Notes: generated by a model from the sequence alone, not told the origin. DNA of 64,000 bases from CAVYTF01 sp963771435 (GCA_963771435.1 CAVYTF010000010.1:62001-126000), one strand, 5' to 3'; positions 45,108 through 54,876 are shown, counted from the first letter of the stretch. Numbers and translations are program-made.

Positions 45108-46259
45108 ATGCAAAAGTTGAAACATATCGTAATGCTGGCAGCAGTGCTTTTTCTTGCTGCATGCGGCGCAAAAAAAGACAGTAACAATGTGCTGGCGCAA
45201 AAAAAGGCACAGCTTGAAACCCTGAAGGCACAACAGTCTAAGCTTAATGACCAGATCGTTGCCCTGCAGGCGGACATTGCAAAATTGGACACGAGTGACT
45301 CGCAGGAAAAAGCAAAGTTTGTGACAGTGGATACGGTGAAAGCCTCTGTTTTCACGCATTATATTGACCTGCAGGGAAGGGTTATTGCGGAGAATGTTGC
45401 ATACGTGACACCGCGGAACCCGGGAGGTGGACAGGTTAAGGAAATTTATGTGAAGCAGGGAGATGTGGTGAGCAAAGGGCAACTGCTGTTGAAACTGGAT
45501 GATGCGTTGCTGAAACAGCAGATAGCCCAATACCAGACGCAGCTTGCTTATGCAAAAGACCTGTATCAAAGAAGGGAAAATTTATGGAAGGAAAACATTG
45601 GGACGCAGGTGGACATAATCAATGCAAAAAACGCTGTTGACCAGCAGCAGAAAACGCTTGATGTGCTGAATGAACAGCTTGGATTTACTAATGTGTATGC
45701 CCCAATGGATGGCGTGGCAAATGAAGTGACCATAAAAGTGGGAGAGATCTTTAACGGTGCACCACCAGAAGATATACAACTGGTAAACGCCAGCGCTCTG
45801 AAGGTGACTGTAAACGTGCCTGAAAACTACTTAGGCAAGGTGGATGTTGGCAGCAATATTTTAGTGAACCTTCCGGATATTAATAAAACGATACCTGCAA
45901 AAGTGACCGTGAAAAGCAAGCTGGTTGACCCAAATACCGGATCGTTTTACGTGGAAGCGCATTTGCCGGAAGATAAAGACCTGCACCCTAACCAAACAGC
46001 GTTAGTGAAAATTCAGGACTATACGGAACCTAATTCTATCGTAGTGCCGATCAATACAGTGCAAAATGATCAGAACGGCAAATTTGTACTGGTTGCAGCA
46101 AACGAAAATAATAAGCTGGTAGCAAGAAAAAGAAAGGTGGAACCGGGAATGTTTTACGCTGACAACCTGGAAATAAAAAGCGGCCTGCAGCCCGGAGATG
46201 TGATCATTGTGAATGGCTATGAAAGCTTGTATGACGGGCAGGCGATAAGTGTGCAGTAG
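45108..46259 (+). CDS. RND efflux periplasmic adaptor (membrane fusion protein), lipoprotein
   Basis: 383 residues. Signal peptide II with lipobox LAAC (MQKLKHIVMLAAVLFLAAC). A coiled-coil leader (residues 30-65), lipoyl half (VKEIYVKQGDVVSKGQLLLK), alpha-hairpin (IAQYQTQLAYAKDLYQRREN), beta-barrel and membrane-proximal domains (PGMFYADNLEIKSGLQPGD) follow in the usual order. It links the inner-membrane pump to the TolC-type channel. 33 nt separate it from the tolC-type gene. Confidence 0.93.
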   Translation: MQKLKHIVMLAAVLFLAACGAKKDSNNVLAQKKAQLETLKAQQSKLNDQIVALQADIAKLDTSDSQEKAKFVTVDTVKASVFTHYIDLQGRVIAENVAYVTPRNPGGGQVKEIYVKQGDVVSKGQLLLKLDDALLKQQIAQYQTQLAYAKDLYQRRENLWKENIGTQVDIINAKNAVDQQQKTLDVLNEQLGFTNVYAPMDGVANEVTIKVGEIFNGAPPEDIQLVNASALKVTVNVPENYLGKVDVGSNILVNLPDINKTIPAKVTVKSKLVDPNTGSFYVEAHLPEDKDLHPNQTALVKIQDYTEPNSIVVPINTVQNDQNGKFVLVAANENNKLVARKRKVEPGMFYADNLEIKSGLQPGDVIIVNGYESLYDGQAISVQ

Positions 46260-46264
46260 GGAGT

Positions 46265-46292
46265 AGTTGACAGATGTTGGATGACAGTTGAC
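46265..46292. repeat. Weak heptamer repeat between adaptor and pump genes
   Basis: Four 7-nt units: GTTGACA, GATGTTG, GATGACA, GTTGACA. They resemble the GGTTGAT family seen elsewhere but are more diverged. Confidence 0.45.
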
Positions 46293-46364
46293 ATGATTCA
46301 ATTTCTTTAGCCACCATAAATACTGTCAACCGTTAACTTTTTTATCAAAACAAAACAGAACGCC

Positions 46365-49300
46365 ATGAGCGCAGTAGAAAATCTTAAAGACAAGTTTAAA
46401 CATTTTGGCCCCACGACGTGGAGCGTTAAGAATAAGACAGCTATTTACCTGCTGATGCTGCTGTTCAGCGGATGGGGGATATACCAATTCATGACGCTGC
46501 CTAAAGAACAGTTCCCGGATATTGTTATCCCGACCATTTATATATCTACGCCATACGTAGGCAATTCTCCGAAGGATATTGAGAACCTGGTGACGAAGCC
46601 TATTGAAAAGCAAATAAAAGGAATAACAGGGGCGAAAATAAACAAGGTAACCAGCACTTCACAGCAGGATTACTCGGCTATAGTGGTGGAATTTGAAACA
46701 AGCGTTTCCACAGATGTGGCGCTGCAAAAAGTGAAAGATGCTGTTGATAAATCCAAACAGGATCTGCCGACCGACCTGACGGAGCAGCCAAGCGTGGTGG
46801 AAGTTAGCTTTAGCGACCAACCTATCATGTATGTGAACATCAGCGGCAATTATGACCTGATGCGCCTGAAGAAATATGCGGACGATATGAAAGACAACAT
46901 GGAAGAACTGCCGCAGATAAACCGTGTTGACCTTGTTGGTGCGCCTGTGAGAGAGTTCCAGATAAACGTTGATAATTACCGGATGCAGAGCACGGGAATC
47001 ACATTCAATGATATTTCCAATGCAGTTCAAGGAGAGAACCTTGATATATCCGGCGGGCAGCTTGATGTGGGCAACATGAAGCGTAACCTGCAACTGAAAG
47101 GGCAGTTTAAAACTGCTTATGACATTCAGCAAATTGTATTGCGCAACCATAGTGGCGCGGCTGTTTACCTGAAAGATATTGCGACTGTTAAAGACACTAT
47201 TAAAGACCAGGAAAGTTTTTCAAGACTGGCAGGGAAACCGGTGATAACGCTGAATATCATTAAGCGCTCGGGTGAGAACCTTATAGAAACATCAGATGGT
47301 GTGAAGGGCGTTGTTGCTGAAATGGAAAAAACAGAATTCCCGAAAGACCTGCATGTGGTTATCACCGGCGACCAAAGTACGCAAACAAGAAATTCCTTCA
47401 ATGACCTGGTCAACTCCATTGTTATTGGTTTTGTGCTGGTGCTTATTATCCTGATGTTCTTTATGGGGGTTACCAATGCATTCTTTGTGGCGCTGAGTGT
47501 GCCGCTGAGCATGTTTGTAGCATTCGCATTCCTGCCTTTGGGAAGCGCTATTATTGGTACTGATATAACGCTAAACTTTATTGTGCTGTTTGCACTACTA
47601 TTTGGGTTGGGCATTATTGTGGACGATGCCATTGTGGTAATTGAAAATACGCACCGCATTTTTATGCAGGGCGGCGGCAAAATAAAAGCCTCTACCTCAG
47701 CCATGATGGCTGCGGGAGAAGTGTTTGTGCCCGTTCTTGCAGGAACGCTGGCAACGCTTGCGCCGTTTTTCCCGCTGCTGTTCTGGCCGGGCATTATCGG
47801 TAAGTTCATGATATACCTGCCGGCGATGCTGATCTTTACACTAACTGCATCGCTGATCGTTGCGTTTATCATGAACCCTGTATTTGCGGTTGATTTTATG
47901 AATCACCCGGAAGGGGATGGCGTGAAAAGAAAAAGCGATGTGTTCAGGAAGCCCGTGTTTTGGGTGTTGCTGGGATTAGGGCTTTTGTTTGACGTTTTGC
48001 AGGTCACATTTTTGGGCAACCTGCTGTTGTTCTTTGCGATATTGATGATCCTGTATGCCTTTGTATTGGAAGGTATGATAAACGGCTTTCAAAACCGCGC
48101 TTTGCCATGGATCATGGGGCATTATGAAACCTTGCTGCGCTGGGCGCTGAAGGGATGGAGGCCTGTGGGGCTGTTACTGGGCGCTATTGGTTTGCTGATA
48201 GGTTCCTTTGTATTATTTGGTGCATTAGGCAAGTCGCCTGTGTTTTTCCCGAAGGGAGACCCAAACCAGGTGTATGTGTACTTAAAACTACCGGTGGGGA
48301 CCTCAGTTGACTATACCGATTCTATCACCAAAATACTGGAAGGCAGGGTTTATAAAGTGCTGGGAATGGAAAACGGCAAGCAGAACCCGGTAGTTGAAAG
48401 CATTATTTCAAACGTTGCCATTGGCGCAAACGACCCGACAAGCGGCGACCAGAGCACGCATCCTGAGCTGGGGAGGATACAAGTTTCCTTTGTGGAATAT
48501 GCCAAAAGAAATGGCGTTGCCACTGCGCCTTACCTTGACTCCATCAGGGAGCAAATGAAAGGAATTACCGGCGCAGAAATATCGGTTGCCCAGGAAAACG
48601 GCGGGCCACCGACCGATCCGCCTATCAATATAGAAATTCAAAGTGACGATTTTGATAAACTGACGAAGACCTCGGTTGACTTAAAGAATTATCTTGATTC
48701 ATTGCGCATTCCCGGCGTGGAAGAATTGAAAATGGATGTTGACCTGAGCAACCCCGAAATAACACTTAGTGTTGACCGTGAGCGCGCATTGATAGAAGGT
48801 GTTACTTCCGCAGAGATAGGGCAGCAGATACGCACGGCGTTGTTTGGGAAAGAGGTTTCCAAAATAAAAGAGGGAGAGGATGAATATAAGATCCAGCTGC
48901 GCAACGACCGCAAAGAACGCGAAAGCCTCACTGACCTGCTGAATATGAATGTGACGTTTATTGACCAGTCAAACCAGGGAAAAGTTAAGTCAGTTCCTAT
49001 CATCAACCTGGTGAAAATTGATTATACCAGTACGCTGGGCAGTGTGAAACGAAAAAATGAGAAACGTGTTATAACGCTAAATCCAATGTGCTCAACGGGT
49101 TCACGCCAACGGCGGTTAACCAGGTAATAGCTGCGGACATCGCCAACTTTAAGGGTAAAGCCGACGGCGTTATCATCCGCCAAACAGGCGAAGGTGCACA
49201 GCAGGCGGAAACAGGGGCATTCCTTGGCAAAGCGTTGGTTATTGCCCTGGTATTTATATTATTGATACTTGTGCTGCAGTTCAATTCTGTAGGCAAATCG

Positions 49301-49945
49301 GTTATTATCTTAACAGAAATTATTTTCAGCGTTATTGGCGTGATGCTTGGCTTTGCATTGAGCGGAATGACCATTTCCATTGTAATGACAGGCATTGGTA
49401 TCGTTGGGCTGGCGGGCATAGTGGTCAAGAACGGGATCCTGGTGATAGAATTTACGGATGAACTGCGCGCACGAGGCATGAAAACCCGCGAAGCTGCTGT
49501 CCAGGCAGGCAAAACGCGTATCATTCCCGTACTGCTTACGGCGGTGGCGGCCATTCTTGCATTGGTGCCGCTGGCTGTTGGTTTCAACATAGATTTTGTG
49601 CGGTTATTCTCTGAGCTGAACGCGCATATTTATTTTGGCGGAGATAACACTGTGTTCTGGAAACCACTTGCCTGGACCATCATTTTCGGGCTGGCATTCG
49701 CTTTCTTTATGACACTGTTCATGGTGCCAAGTATGTATTTGATACGCGAGCGTTTGGTAAGGCCAATGCGCAGGATGTTTGGCGGCAAGTGGGTATCGTT
49801 CATGGGCATTCCGCCGTTCACCTTTATTTTCCTGATCCTTATGGTTCCGGCCGTGATGATCCAGCACGCTATAGATAAAGCGCACAGGAGAAGAAAGCTT
49901 CAGGGACAAAAAGTAAATGATGCATTTATAGGAAGTTGGTTTTAG
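46365..49945 (+). CDS. RND multidrug-type efflux pump (AcrB/HAE family), one frameshift
   Basis: About 1,193 residues when joined: an inner-membrane proton-driven exporter. TM1 is near residues 25-45 (IYLLMLLFSGWGIYQFMTLP); KEQFPDIVIPTIYISTPYVG opens the first periplasmic porter domain; TM4 contains GLGIIVDDAIVVIEN with the paired Asp of the proton relay; a second porter domain and VGLAGIVVKNGILVIEF follow. The frame breaks at T 49082: one more T gives ITLNSNVLNGFTPTAVNQ. It is somewhat longer than AcrB (about 1,050), partly because of a TM insert at about 515-590. It is the last gene of the TetR-TolC-MFP-RND operon; substrates are unknown. Confidence 0.9.
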
Positions 49946-50002
49946 CTTAATAATAATAGAGTAAAGATTTTACAGTTGGTTTAGGTGAAATCCATAAAAG
50001 GT

Positions 50003-50034
50003 AGCCGCTCTGATTCCTCAGAGCGGCTTTTTTA
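50003..50034 (+). terminator. Intrinsic terminator of the efflux operon
   Basis: A perfect 11-bp stem AGCCGCTCTGA / TCAGAGCGGCT with loop TTCC, followed by seven T. It lies 58 nt after the pump stop codon. Confidence 0.92.
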
Positions 50035-50084
50035 TTGGGAAAAGGCCGTTTTACATCTAAAATGGCGCTTACCTGTCGCCTATA

Positions 50085-50271
50085 GGTAGTTACCTTTTCT
50101 GTTTGGGTACTTACCTTTTTTATACAGGTACTACCTTTTTGGTTCGGGTACTTACCTTTTTTGCTTGGGTAGTTACCTTTTCTGTTTAGGTACTTACCTT
50201 TTCCTTTCAGGTAGTACCTTTTACGATTGGGTACTTACCTTTTTTGCTTGGGTAGTTACCTTTTTCATTTA
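50085..50271. repeat. Tandem array of nine 20-21-nt GGTA...TACC units
   Basis: Units start at 50085, 50106, 50127, 50147, 50168, 50189, 50210, 50230 and 50251; seven are 21 nt and two are 20 nt. Each opens with GGTACTTACC or GGTAGTTACC (a short dyad, GGTA..TACC), then a run of T, then five to seven variable bases. A degenerate unit precedes (GGCGCTTACC near 50064) and a half unit follows (50272). The array lies between the efflux operon terminator and smpB. There are no spacers of CRISPR type. Confidence 0.9.
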
Positions 50272-50322
50272 GGTAAGCGCTTTTTGAATCCTTTGAGGTC
50301 ATCATTCATAATTCATCACTCC

Positions 50323-50330
50323 TATATTTG
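50323..50330 (+). promoter_or_regulatory. -7 element of smpB, near-leaderless
   Basis: TATATTTG, exact TAnnTTTG, ends only 4 nt before the smpB ATG at 50335. The transcript would start at or next to the start codon. No -33 TTG at the usual distance (TTTG at 50292-50295 is too far). Confidence 0.5.
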
Positions 50331-50334
50331 CACC

Positions 50335-50775
50335 ATGGCAGGTGACTTTAGCAACAGGCAGGCTTATTTTAATTACTCTATTGAAGATAAATATGTGGCA
50401 GGCATTGCGTTGCTTGGCACGGAGGTAAAATCTATCCGCGAAGGCAAACTTAGTTTTAACGACAGCTTTTGTTTGTTCGATGCAGGTGAACTTTGGGTTC
50501 GCGGTTTATACATTGCAGAATATAAGCTTGGCACCAGCAATAACCACATTGCAGTGCACGACAGAAAATTGTTGCTCACCAAAAGAGAATTGAAGCGCCT
50601 GGAAAACGCCATGAAAGAGAAAGGGCTAACGATCGTTCCCCTAAAAGTGTTTTTCAACGAAAACAAGTTTGTTAAAATAGAAATTGGTTTGGCAAAGGGC
50701 AAAAAGGTTCATGATAAAAGAGAAACCATAAAAGCGCGTGATACGGACCGCGAGATAAAACGCTATCTTAAATAG
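50335..50775 (+). CDS. smpB: SsrA-binding protein SmpB
   Basis: 146 residues; brings tmRNA to stalled ribosomes for trans-translation. ATG 50335 (MAGDFSNRQAYFNYSIEDKY) is the family start; an in-frame upstream start lies inside the repeat array and would add 36 residues. The OB-fold core has GIALLGTEVKSIREGKLSFN and HDRKLLLTKRELKRL, and the basic tail KKVHDKRETIKARDTDREIK is diagnostic. Length is normal. The tmRNA gene itself (ssrA) is not seen here. Confidence 0.96.
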   Translation: MAGDFSNRQAYFNYSIEDKYVAGIALLGTEVKSIREGKLSFNDSFCLFDAGELWVRGLYIAEYKLGTSNNHIAVHDRKLLLTKRELKRLENAMKEKGLTIVPLKVFFNENKFVKIEIGLAKGKKVHDKRETIKARDTDREIKRYLK

Positions 50776-50829
50776 ATCATTAAATGGATAACTCATCAGC
50801 CGCCACAGTCGTTAATACTTCAAAATTCT

Positions 50830-50837
50830 TAACTTTG
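50830..50837 (+). promoter_or_regulatory. -7 element of the second toxin-antitoxin locus
   Basis: TAACTTTG, exact TAnnTTTG, ends 4 nt before the antitoxin ATG at 50842, the same near-leaderless arrangement as smpB. No -33 TTG. Confidence 0.45.
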
Positions 50838-50841
50838 AACC

Positions 50842-51066
50842 ATGGAAACAACCATTCGTATAAACACAGATAACCTGACTGCCGAAATAATTGACAGCAT
50901 AAAAAAGATGTTCCCGCACAAGAACGTGGAAATAACCATTCAGCCTGCTGACGAAACAGAATATATTCTTCAAAGCGAGCCTTATGCCAATGAGTTGATG
51001 GAAAGGATAGAAGAATACAATGCAAAAAAGCAAACAATTTCTGTTAAGGCAGATGAGCTTATATGA
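50842..51066 (+). CDS. Antitoxin of a YoeB-type module
   Basis: 74 residues, acidic, starting METTIRINTDNLTAEIIDSI and containing IKKMFPHKNVEITIQPADET and ANELMERIEEYNAKKQ. Its last bases overlap the ATG of the broken yoeB by four (ATGA), the standard antitoxin-toxin arrangement. It differs from the antitoxin at 5743-5952, so the two modules are independent. Confidence 0.8.
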   Translation: METTIRINTDNLTAEIIDSIKKMFPHKNVEITIQPADETEYILQSEPYANELMERIEEYNAKKQTISVKADELI

Positions 51067-51320
51067 GAAACATAGAGTTTGTTCCTAAAGCTTTTAAAGA
51101 ATACCACGAATGGATAATTACTGACCGAAAACTGCCTTGAGAATAGGAGACTTAATTCGTGATATACTACGCGATCCATTTACCGGAATTGGAAAACCGG
51201 AGCCATTAAAATACCAGTTTGCGGGGTGCTGGAGCAGGCGCATTGACAGTGAGCATAGGCTTGTGTATAAGATCACTGATAATTCGGTCATCATTTTTTT
51301 CCTGTTATTCTCATTATTAA
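51063..51320 (+). pseudogene. yoeB: YoeB-family toxin, two frameshifts
   Basis: ATG 51063 gives MRNIEFVPKAFKEYHEWIIT, then a stop TGA at 51138. Adding one G at 51134 restores KLALRIGDLIRDILRDPFTG, IGKPEPLKYQFAG and CWSRRIDSEHRLVYKI. A second shift in the T7 run at 51294-51300 hides the expected end; removing one T yields NSVIIFSCYSHY and stop TAA at 51318-51320. Thus the whole YoeB sequence, with its catalytic Glu, Arg and His-Tyr, is present but not in one frame. It is either a silenced toxin or sequence error. Confidence 0.85.
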
Positions 51321-51378
51321 ATTAGCCTTTAAAATTGATTTCAGCACGGTTGTTGTCTTTGTGCGCTAAATCTCTTTT

Positions 51379-52275
51379 ATGCCGTTCTTTCCAACAAAAT
51401 GTTTTAACATCATTTTGATCACTTTGTTTTTTTCTCAACATGTATCTTCTCAGTCTTTAACTGAAACTGCAAGTGATTTAACCGGTAAATGGTATGGGCA
51501 AGGCGATGCCGACACCAAGGGCAACATCAACAATTATCTTTGTGAACTTGATATTAGCGGCGAGGGAACTTCCGTGAACGGTTATTTCAATTATTATTTT
51601 CGCGATACCCACAAGATCAATTATGTAACGGGTGACTACGACCCTCAAACACGTTCCTTAAAATTAAACGCTACTCCTATTTTATATTATTACTCTGATA
51701 ACCCTGGTGACGCTGTGGATTGCAACATGACAGGCAGTTTCACGCTGGATGTTTCAAAAAAAGGCCGTTCGCTAAAGGGCACTTTTTTAAGCGATGAGTT
51801 TCATCAATATACTGCGCCTCAAATAAAGGTGGATCTTGTAAAAGAGACCGATGAAAAAATTGTTGAGCCAGATCCAAACGATCTTGAACGTAAGAAACTG
51901 CACATGCGCAGGAAAGACCTGGTCAGGATAATAGATTTTACTGACGATACAGTAAAAGTAGAGTTATACGATAACGGAGATTTTGACTACGACACATCCT
52001 CCATTTTTTTTAACGACAACCTGGTCATATCTAAACAACTGCTTCAAACAAAAACGCCGATTACCTTTTACGTCACACTGGATTCCGTAGAAACAAACAA
52101 CGACCTTGTAATGTATGCCGAAAACCTGGGGCTGATCCCTCCAAATTCAGGGCTGATGGTACTTACAGACAAAACGCATCGCTACGAAGTGTCAATGGAA
52201 AGCGATTATATAAAAAGCGCCACAGTACGGTTAAGAAAAGTACCAAAGCCAAAATATAAAGCTTATCAATTGTAG
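51379..52275 (+). CDS. Secreted protein of unknown function
   Basis: 298 residues. A signal peptide (CFNIILITLFFSQHVSSQ) is followed by a lipocalin-like or beta-barrel-like region (about 30-160): LTGKWYGQGDADTKGNINNY, YFNYYFRDTHKINYVTGDYD and SFTLDVSKKGRSLKGTFLSD. A C-terminal beta domain (about 190-290) has VRIIDFTDDTVKVELYDNGD and DTSSIFFNDNLVISKQLLQT, a pattern seen in other secreted Bacteroidota proteins. Probably periplasmic or surface-located; no enzyme motif seen. It stands alone between the TA locus and proS. Confidence 0.75.
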   Translation: MPFFPTKCFNIILITLFFSQHVSSQSLTETASDLTGKWYGQGDADTKGNINNYLCELDISGEGTSVNGYFNYYFRDTHKINYVTGDYDPQTRSLKLNATPILYYYSDNPGDAVDCNMTGSFTLDVSKKGRSLKGTFLSDEFHQYTAPQIKVDLVKETDEKIVEPDPNDLERKKLHMRRKDLVRIIDFTDDTVKVELYDNGDFDYDTSSIFFNDNLVISKQLLQTKTPITFYVTLDSVETNNDLVMYAENLGLIPPNSGLMVLTDKTHRYEVSMESDYIKSATVRLRKVPKPKYKAYQL

Positions 52276-52296
52276 CAACGAAAGGCCATTACACCG

Positions 52297-52326
52297 TTGA
52301 TCTTAGAATTTGAATTGCTACATTTG
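52297..52326 (+). promoter_or_regulatory. Full Bacteroidota promoter of proS
   Basis: TTG (52297-52299), 19 nt, TACATTTG (52319-52326), then ATG at 52343. Exact match to the -33 / -7 consensus; leader about 11 nt. Confidence 0.75.
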
Positions 52327-52342
52327 CCGCGATTCAGATCTT

Positions 52343-53826
52343 ATGGGAAAAGAAATTACAACACGGCAGCAGGATTATTCTCAGTGGTATAATGACCTTG
52401 TGCTGAAAGGCAACCTCGCAGATTACAGTGCCGTCCGCGGCTGCATGGTCATCAAGCCTTATGGCTTCGCGCTTTGGGAAAACATGCAGGCTGTGCTGGA
52501 CAAGATGTTTAAGGACACGGGCCATGTAAATGCTTATTTTCCTTTATTCATTCCCAAGAGCTTTTTAAGCAAAGAAGCTGCGCACGTAGAGGGCTTTGCA
52601 AAAGAATGTGCCGTGGTAACCCATTACCGTTTAATGAACGATCCCAACGGGAACGGGATCATGGTTGACCCCGATGCCAAACTGGAAGAAGAACTGATCG
52701 TTCGTCCCACATCAGAAACCATTATCTGGAACACATATAAAGACCTGGATACAATCCTATCGCGATCTGCCCTTGCTGATCAACCAATGGGCAAACGTGG
52801 TGCGATGGGAAATGCGTACACGTTTGTTTCTGCGCACTGCAGAGTTTCTATGGCAGGAAGGCCATACTGCTCATGCCACAAAAGATGAAGCGGTAGCCGA
52901 AGCAAAGCAGATGCTGGAGATATATGCAGACTTTGCCGAGAACTATATGGCGTTGCCGGTTATAAGAGGCGTCAAGACATTGCCAACGAGCGTTTTGCCG
53001 GTGCTGAAGAAACCTATTGCATAGAAGCCCTGATGCAGGATGGCAAAGCGTTACAGGCGGGCACCTCGCATTTTCTCGGGCAGAATTTTGCAAAAGCATT
53101 TGATGTAAAGTTTAGTGATAAGGAAAATAAACTGGACTATGTATGGGCAACAAGCTGGGGCGTAAGCACCCGGCTGGTAGGCGCACTGGTAATGGCGCAC
53201 AGCGATGACGATGGATTGGTAATGCCTCCAAAACTAGCGCCACTGCAGGTGGTGATCGTTCCCATCTACAAAGGGGATGAGCAAAAGGCCCACATTGATA
53301 ACAGGGTAAACGAAATAGTAAAAGCAATTAAAAGAGCTGGCATATTTCGGGTAAAGTACGACGACAGTGACAACAACCGCCCCGGGTGGAAATTTGCTGA
53401 ATATGAAATGAAGGGCGTGCCCGTGCGCATGGCAATAGGGGCAAGCGATCTGGAAAACAACATTGCTGAAATAGCACGACGCGATACAAAAGAAAAGGCC
53501 AATGTTTCAACTGGATGGCATTGGCTTCATACATCAAACAATTACTTGAAGATATACAGCAGGCAATGTATGACAAAGCAAAGGCTTTTCGCGATGAGCA
53601 CATCACAAAAGTGGACAGTTGGGATGAGTTTGTAGAAATGCTGGATGGCAAAGCCGGCTTTGTTTCTGCCCATTGGGATGGCACCGCCGAAACAGAAGAA
53701 GAAATAAAAGAACTAACCAAAGCAACCATCCGGTGCATTCCCTTAAATAATGAACAGGAAGCAGGCCTCTGTATTTTAACAGGAAAAGCTTCTGTACAAA
53801 GAGTTTTATTTGCGAGAGCGTATTAA
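52343..53826 (+). CDS. proS: Prolyl-tRNA synthetase, three frameshifts
   Basis: About 494 residues when repaired: the short, archaeal/eukaryote-like class II ProRS. ATG 52343 gives MGKEITTRQQDYSQWYNDLV; motif 2 includes LIVRPTSETIIWNTYKDW. Breaks: an extra C at 52744-52745; a shift near 52990, after PVIRGVKT and before ANERFAGAEETYCIEALMQD; and a shift near 53509-53513, between EKANVST and ALASYIKQLLEDIQQ. Motif 3 follows TSHFLGQNFAKAF (TSWGVSTRLVGALVMAHSDD), and the end RVLFARAY is the normal C terminus. ProRS is essential, and no other copy is in the window, so sequence error is the likely cause. Confidence 0.9.
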
Positions 53827-53842
53827 TAAAGCATAATAATTT

Positions 53843-54184
53843 ATGCAAATAGGCATATTATTATTTTCGGGTTATATAAAAACCATCCAATGGCTGCAGG
53901 ATCACATGCTTTCCTGCCCATCTAAAAAGTATTTGCATATTGAATGTCCCGGCTGTGGCTTCCAGCGAAGTATGATCTTTCTTTTAAAAGGAGAATTTAT
54001 AAACAGCTTTCAGATGTACCCCGCTTCGCTGCCAATCATCTTTTTATTTATTTTTACAGCATTCCATTTAAAATACAAATTCCCCAACGGAGCTGAAGTG
54101 ATAAAATATTCCCAAATAATTGTTGGTTCGATTATTTTAATTTTTTACATTTACAAAATTATAAACCATAAAATAACTGGATAA
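53843..54184 (+). CDS. DUF2752 membrane protein
   Basis: 113 residues. The family motif CPGCGFQRS (with an upstream CPS) precedes two hydrophobic segments (FQMYPASLPIIFLFIFTAFH and QIIVGSIILIFYIYKIINHK). The two Cys could bind metal or form a disulfide. Stop and next start share one base (TAATG), so it is translated together with the following gene; the two families often occur as a pair in Bacteroidota. Confidence 0.9.
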   Translation: MQIGILLFSGYIKTIQWLQDHMLSCPSKKYLHIECPGCGFQRSMIFLLKGEFINSFQMYPASLPIIFLFIFTAFHLKYKFPNGAEVIKYSQIIVGSIILIFYIYKIINHKITG

Positions 54185-54537
54185 TGGAAAACGAAACTCA
54201 ACCTCAGCCGCAATTTAGTATACAGCCATCTTTACCAAATGCTACGGCTGTCTTAGTACTTGGTATTATTTCTATTGTTGGATGTTTTTGCTATGGCATT
54301 CTCGGTATAATATGTGGCATAATAGCTTTGGTATTAGCAAAAAAAGATTTAGCGTCATATAATGAAAATCCTTCAGGCTATACTCCTTCTTCAATAAGCA
54401 ATCTGAAAGCCGGCAGAACTTGCGCCATTATAGGCTTAAGCTTATCTGCTGTCTATATTGTGGTTATCATCTTTTATATAATTTTCGTCGGCACAGCAAT
54501 ACTAAGCCACCCTTGGATGTGGCATAACTTAAATTAG
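54184..54537 (+). CDS. CCC-motif / DUF4190-like membrane protein
   Basis: 117 residues: a Gln/Pro-rich start (NETQPQPQFSIQPSLPN), TM1-TM2 hairpin (VLVLGIISIVGCFCYGILGI, ICGIIALVLAKKDLASYNEN), a polar loop with SISNLKAGRTCAIIGLSLSA, and TM3. The cysteines in CFCYG correspond to the CCC motif of this membrane family. Role unknown; probably acts with the DUF2752 protein. Confidence 0.82.
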   Translation: MENETQPQPQFSIQPSLPNATAVLVLGIISIVGCFCYGILGIICGIIALVLAKKDLASYNENPSGYTPSSISNLKAGRTCAIIGLSLSAVYIVVIIFYIIFVGTAILSHPWMWHNLN

Positions 54538-54701
54538 GCCTATCAGCAAAATTCATGTTGTATAATACACCTGATAAACAAGGTTTATAGGAAACTATTT
54601 TCCATTTGTTTGTATAAAACAATTGCCCTCCTGAAAGAAATATTTGAAAAATTCATCCTAAATGCATCCTCTCTATGTTTTTCTTCCTTTCCCTAATCAT
54701 C

Positions 54702-54767
54702 CTTATTCCATACCAACTCCCACCAGGTTCCCACGTGATTCCCACCTAATGCCCACTCAACCCCATT
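54702..54767. repeat. 11-nt tandem array, CCCAC type
   Basis: Units of 11 nt ending in CCCAC: CCAACTCCCAC (54713), CAGGTTCCCAC (54724), GTGATTCCCAC (54735) and CTAATGCCCAC (54746), with degenerate units on both sides. On the minus strand they read GTGGG..., the same type as 707-761. The array sits in the gap 54538-54902, which contains no gene. Confidence 0.8.
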
Positions 54768-54876
54768 TACCCAGGCGTTCCTTTTTATTTTTATGACTTT
54801 CTGCCATAAATGCAGCCACAATAGCCACTCCCACAATTTTGCTTAAATAAATCTTTTCTCTATGCTCCGCCGTAAA

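Noticed and set aside
49088..49945. A separate small RND-like gene
   Set aside because: It is the in-order C-terminal part of the pump at 46365; restoring one T at 49082 joins them.
50085..50271. Possible CRISPR array
   Set aside because: Units are 20-21 nt with no separate spacers of uniform length; the variable part is only 5-7 bases and AT-rich. No cas genes nearby.
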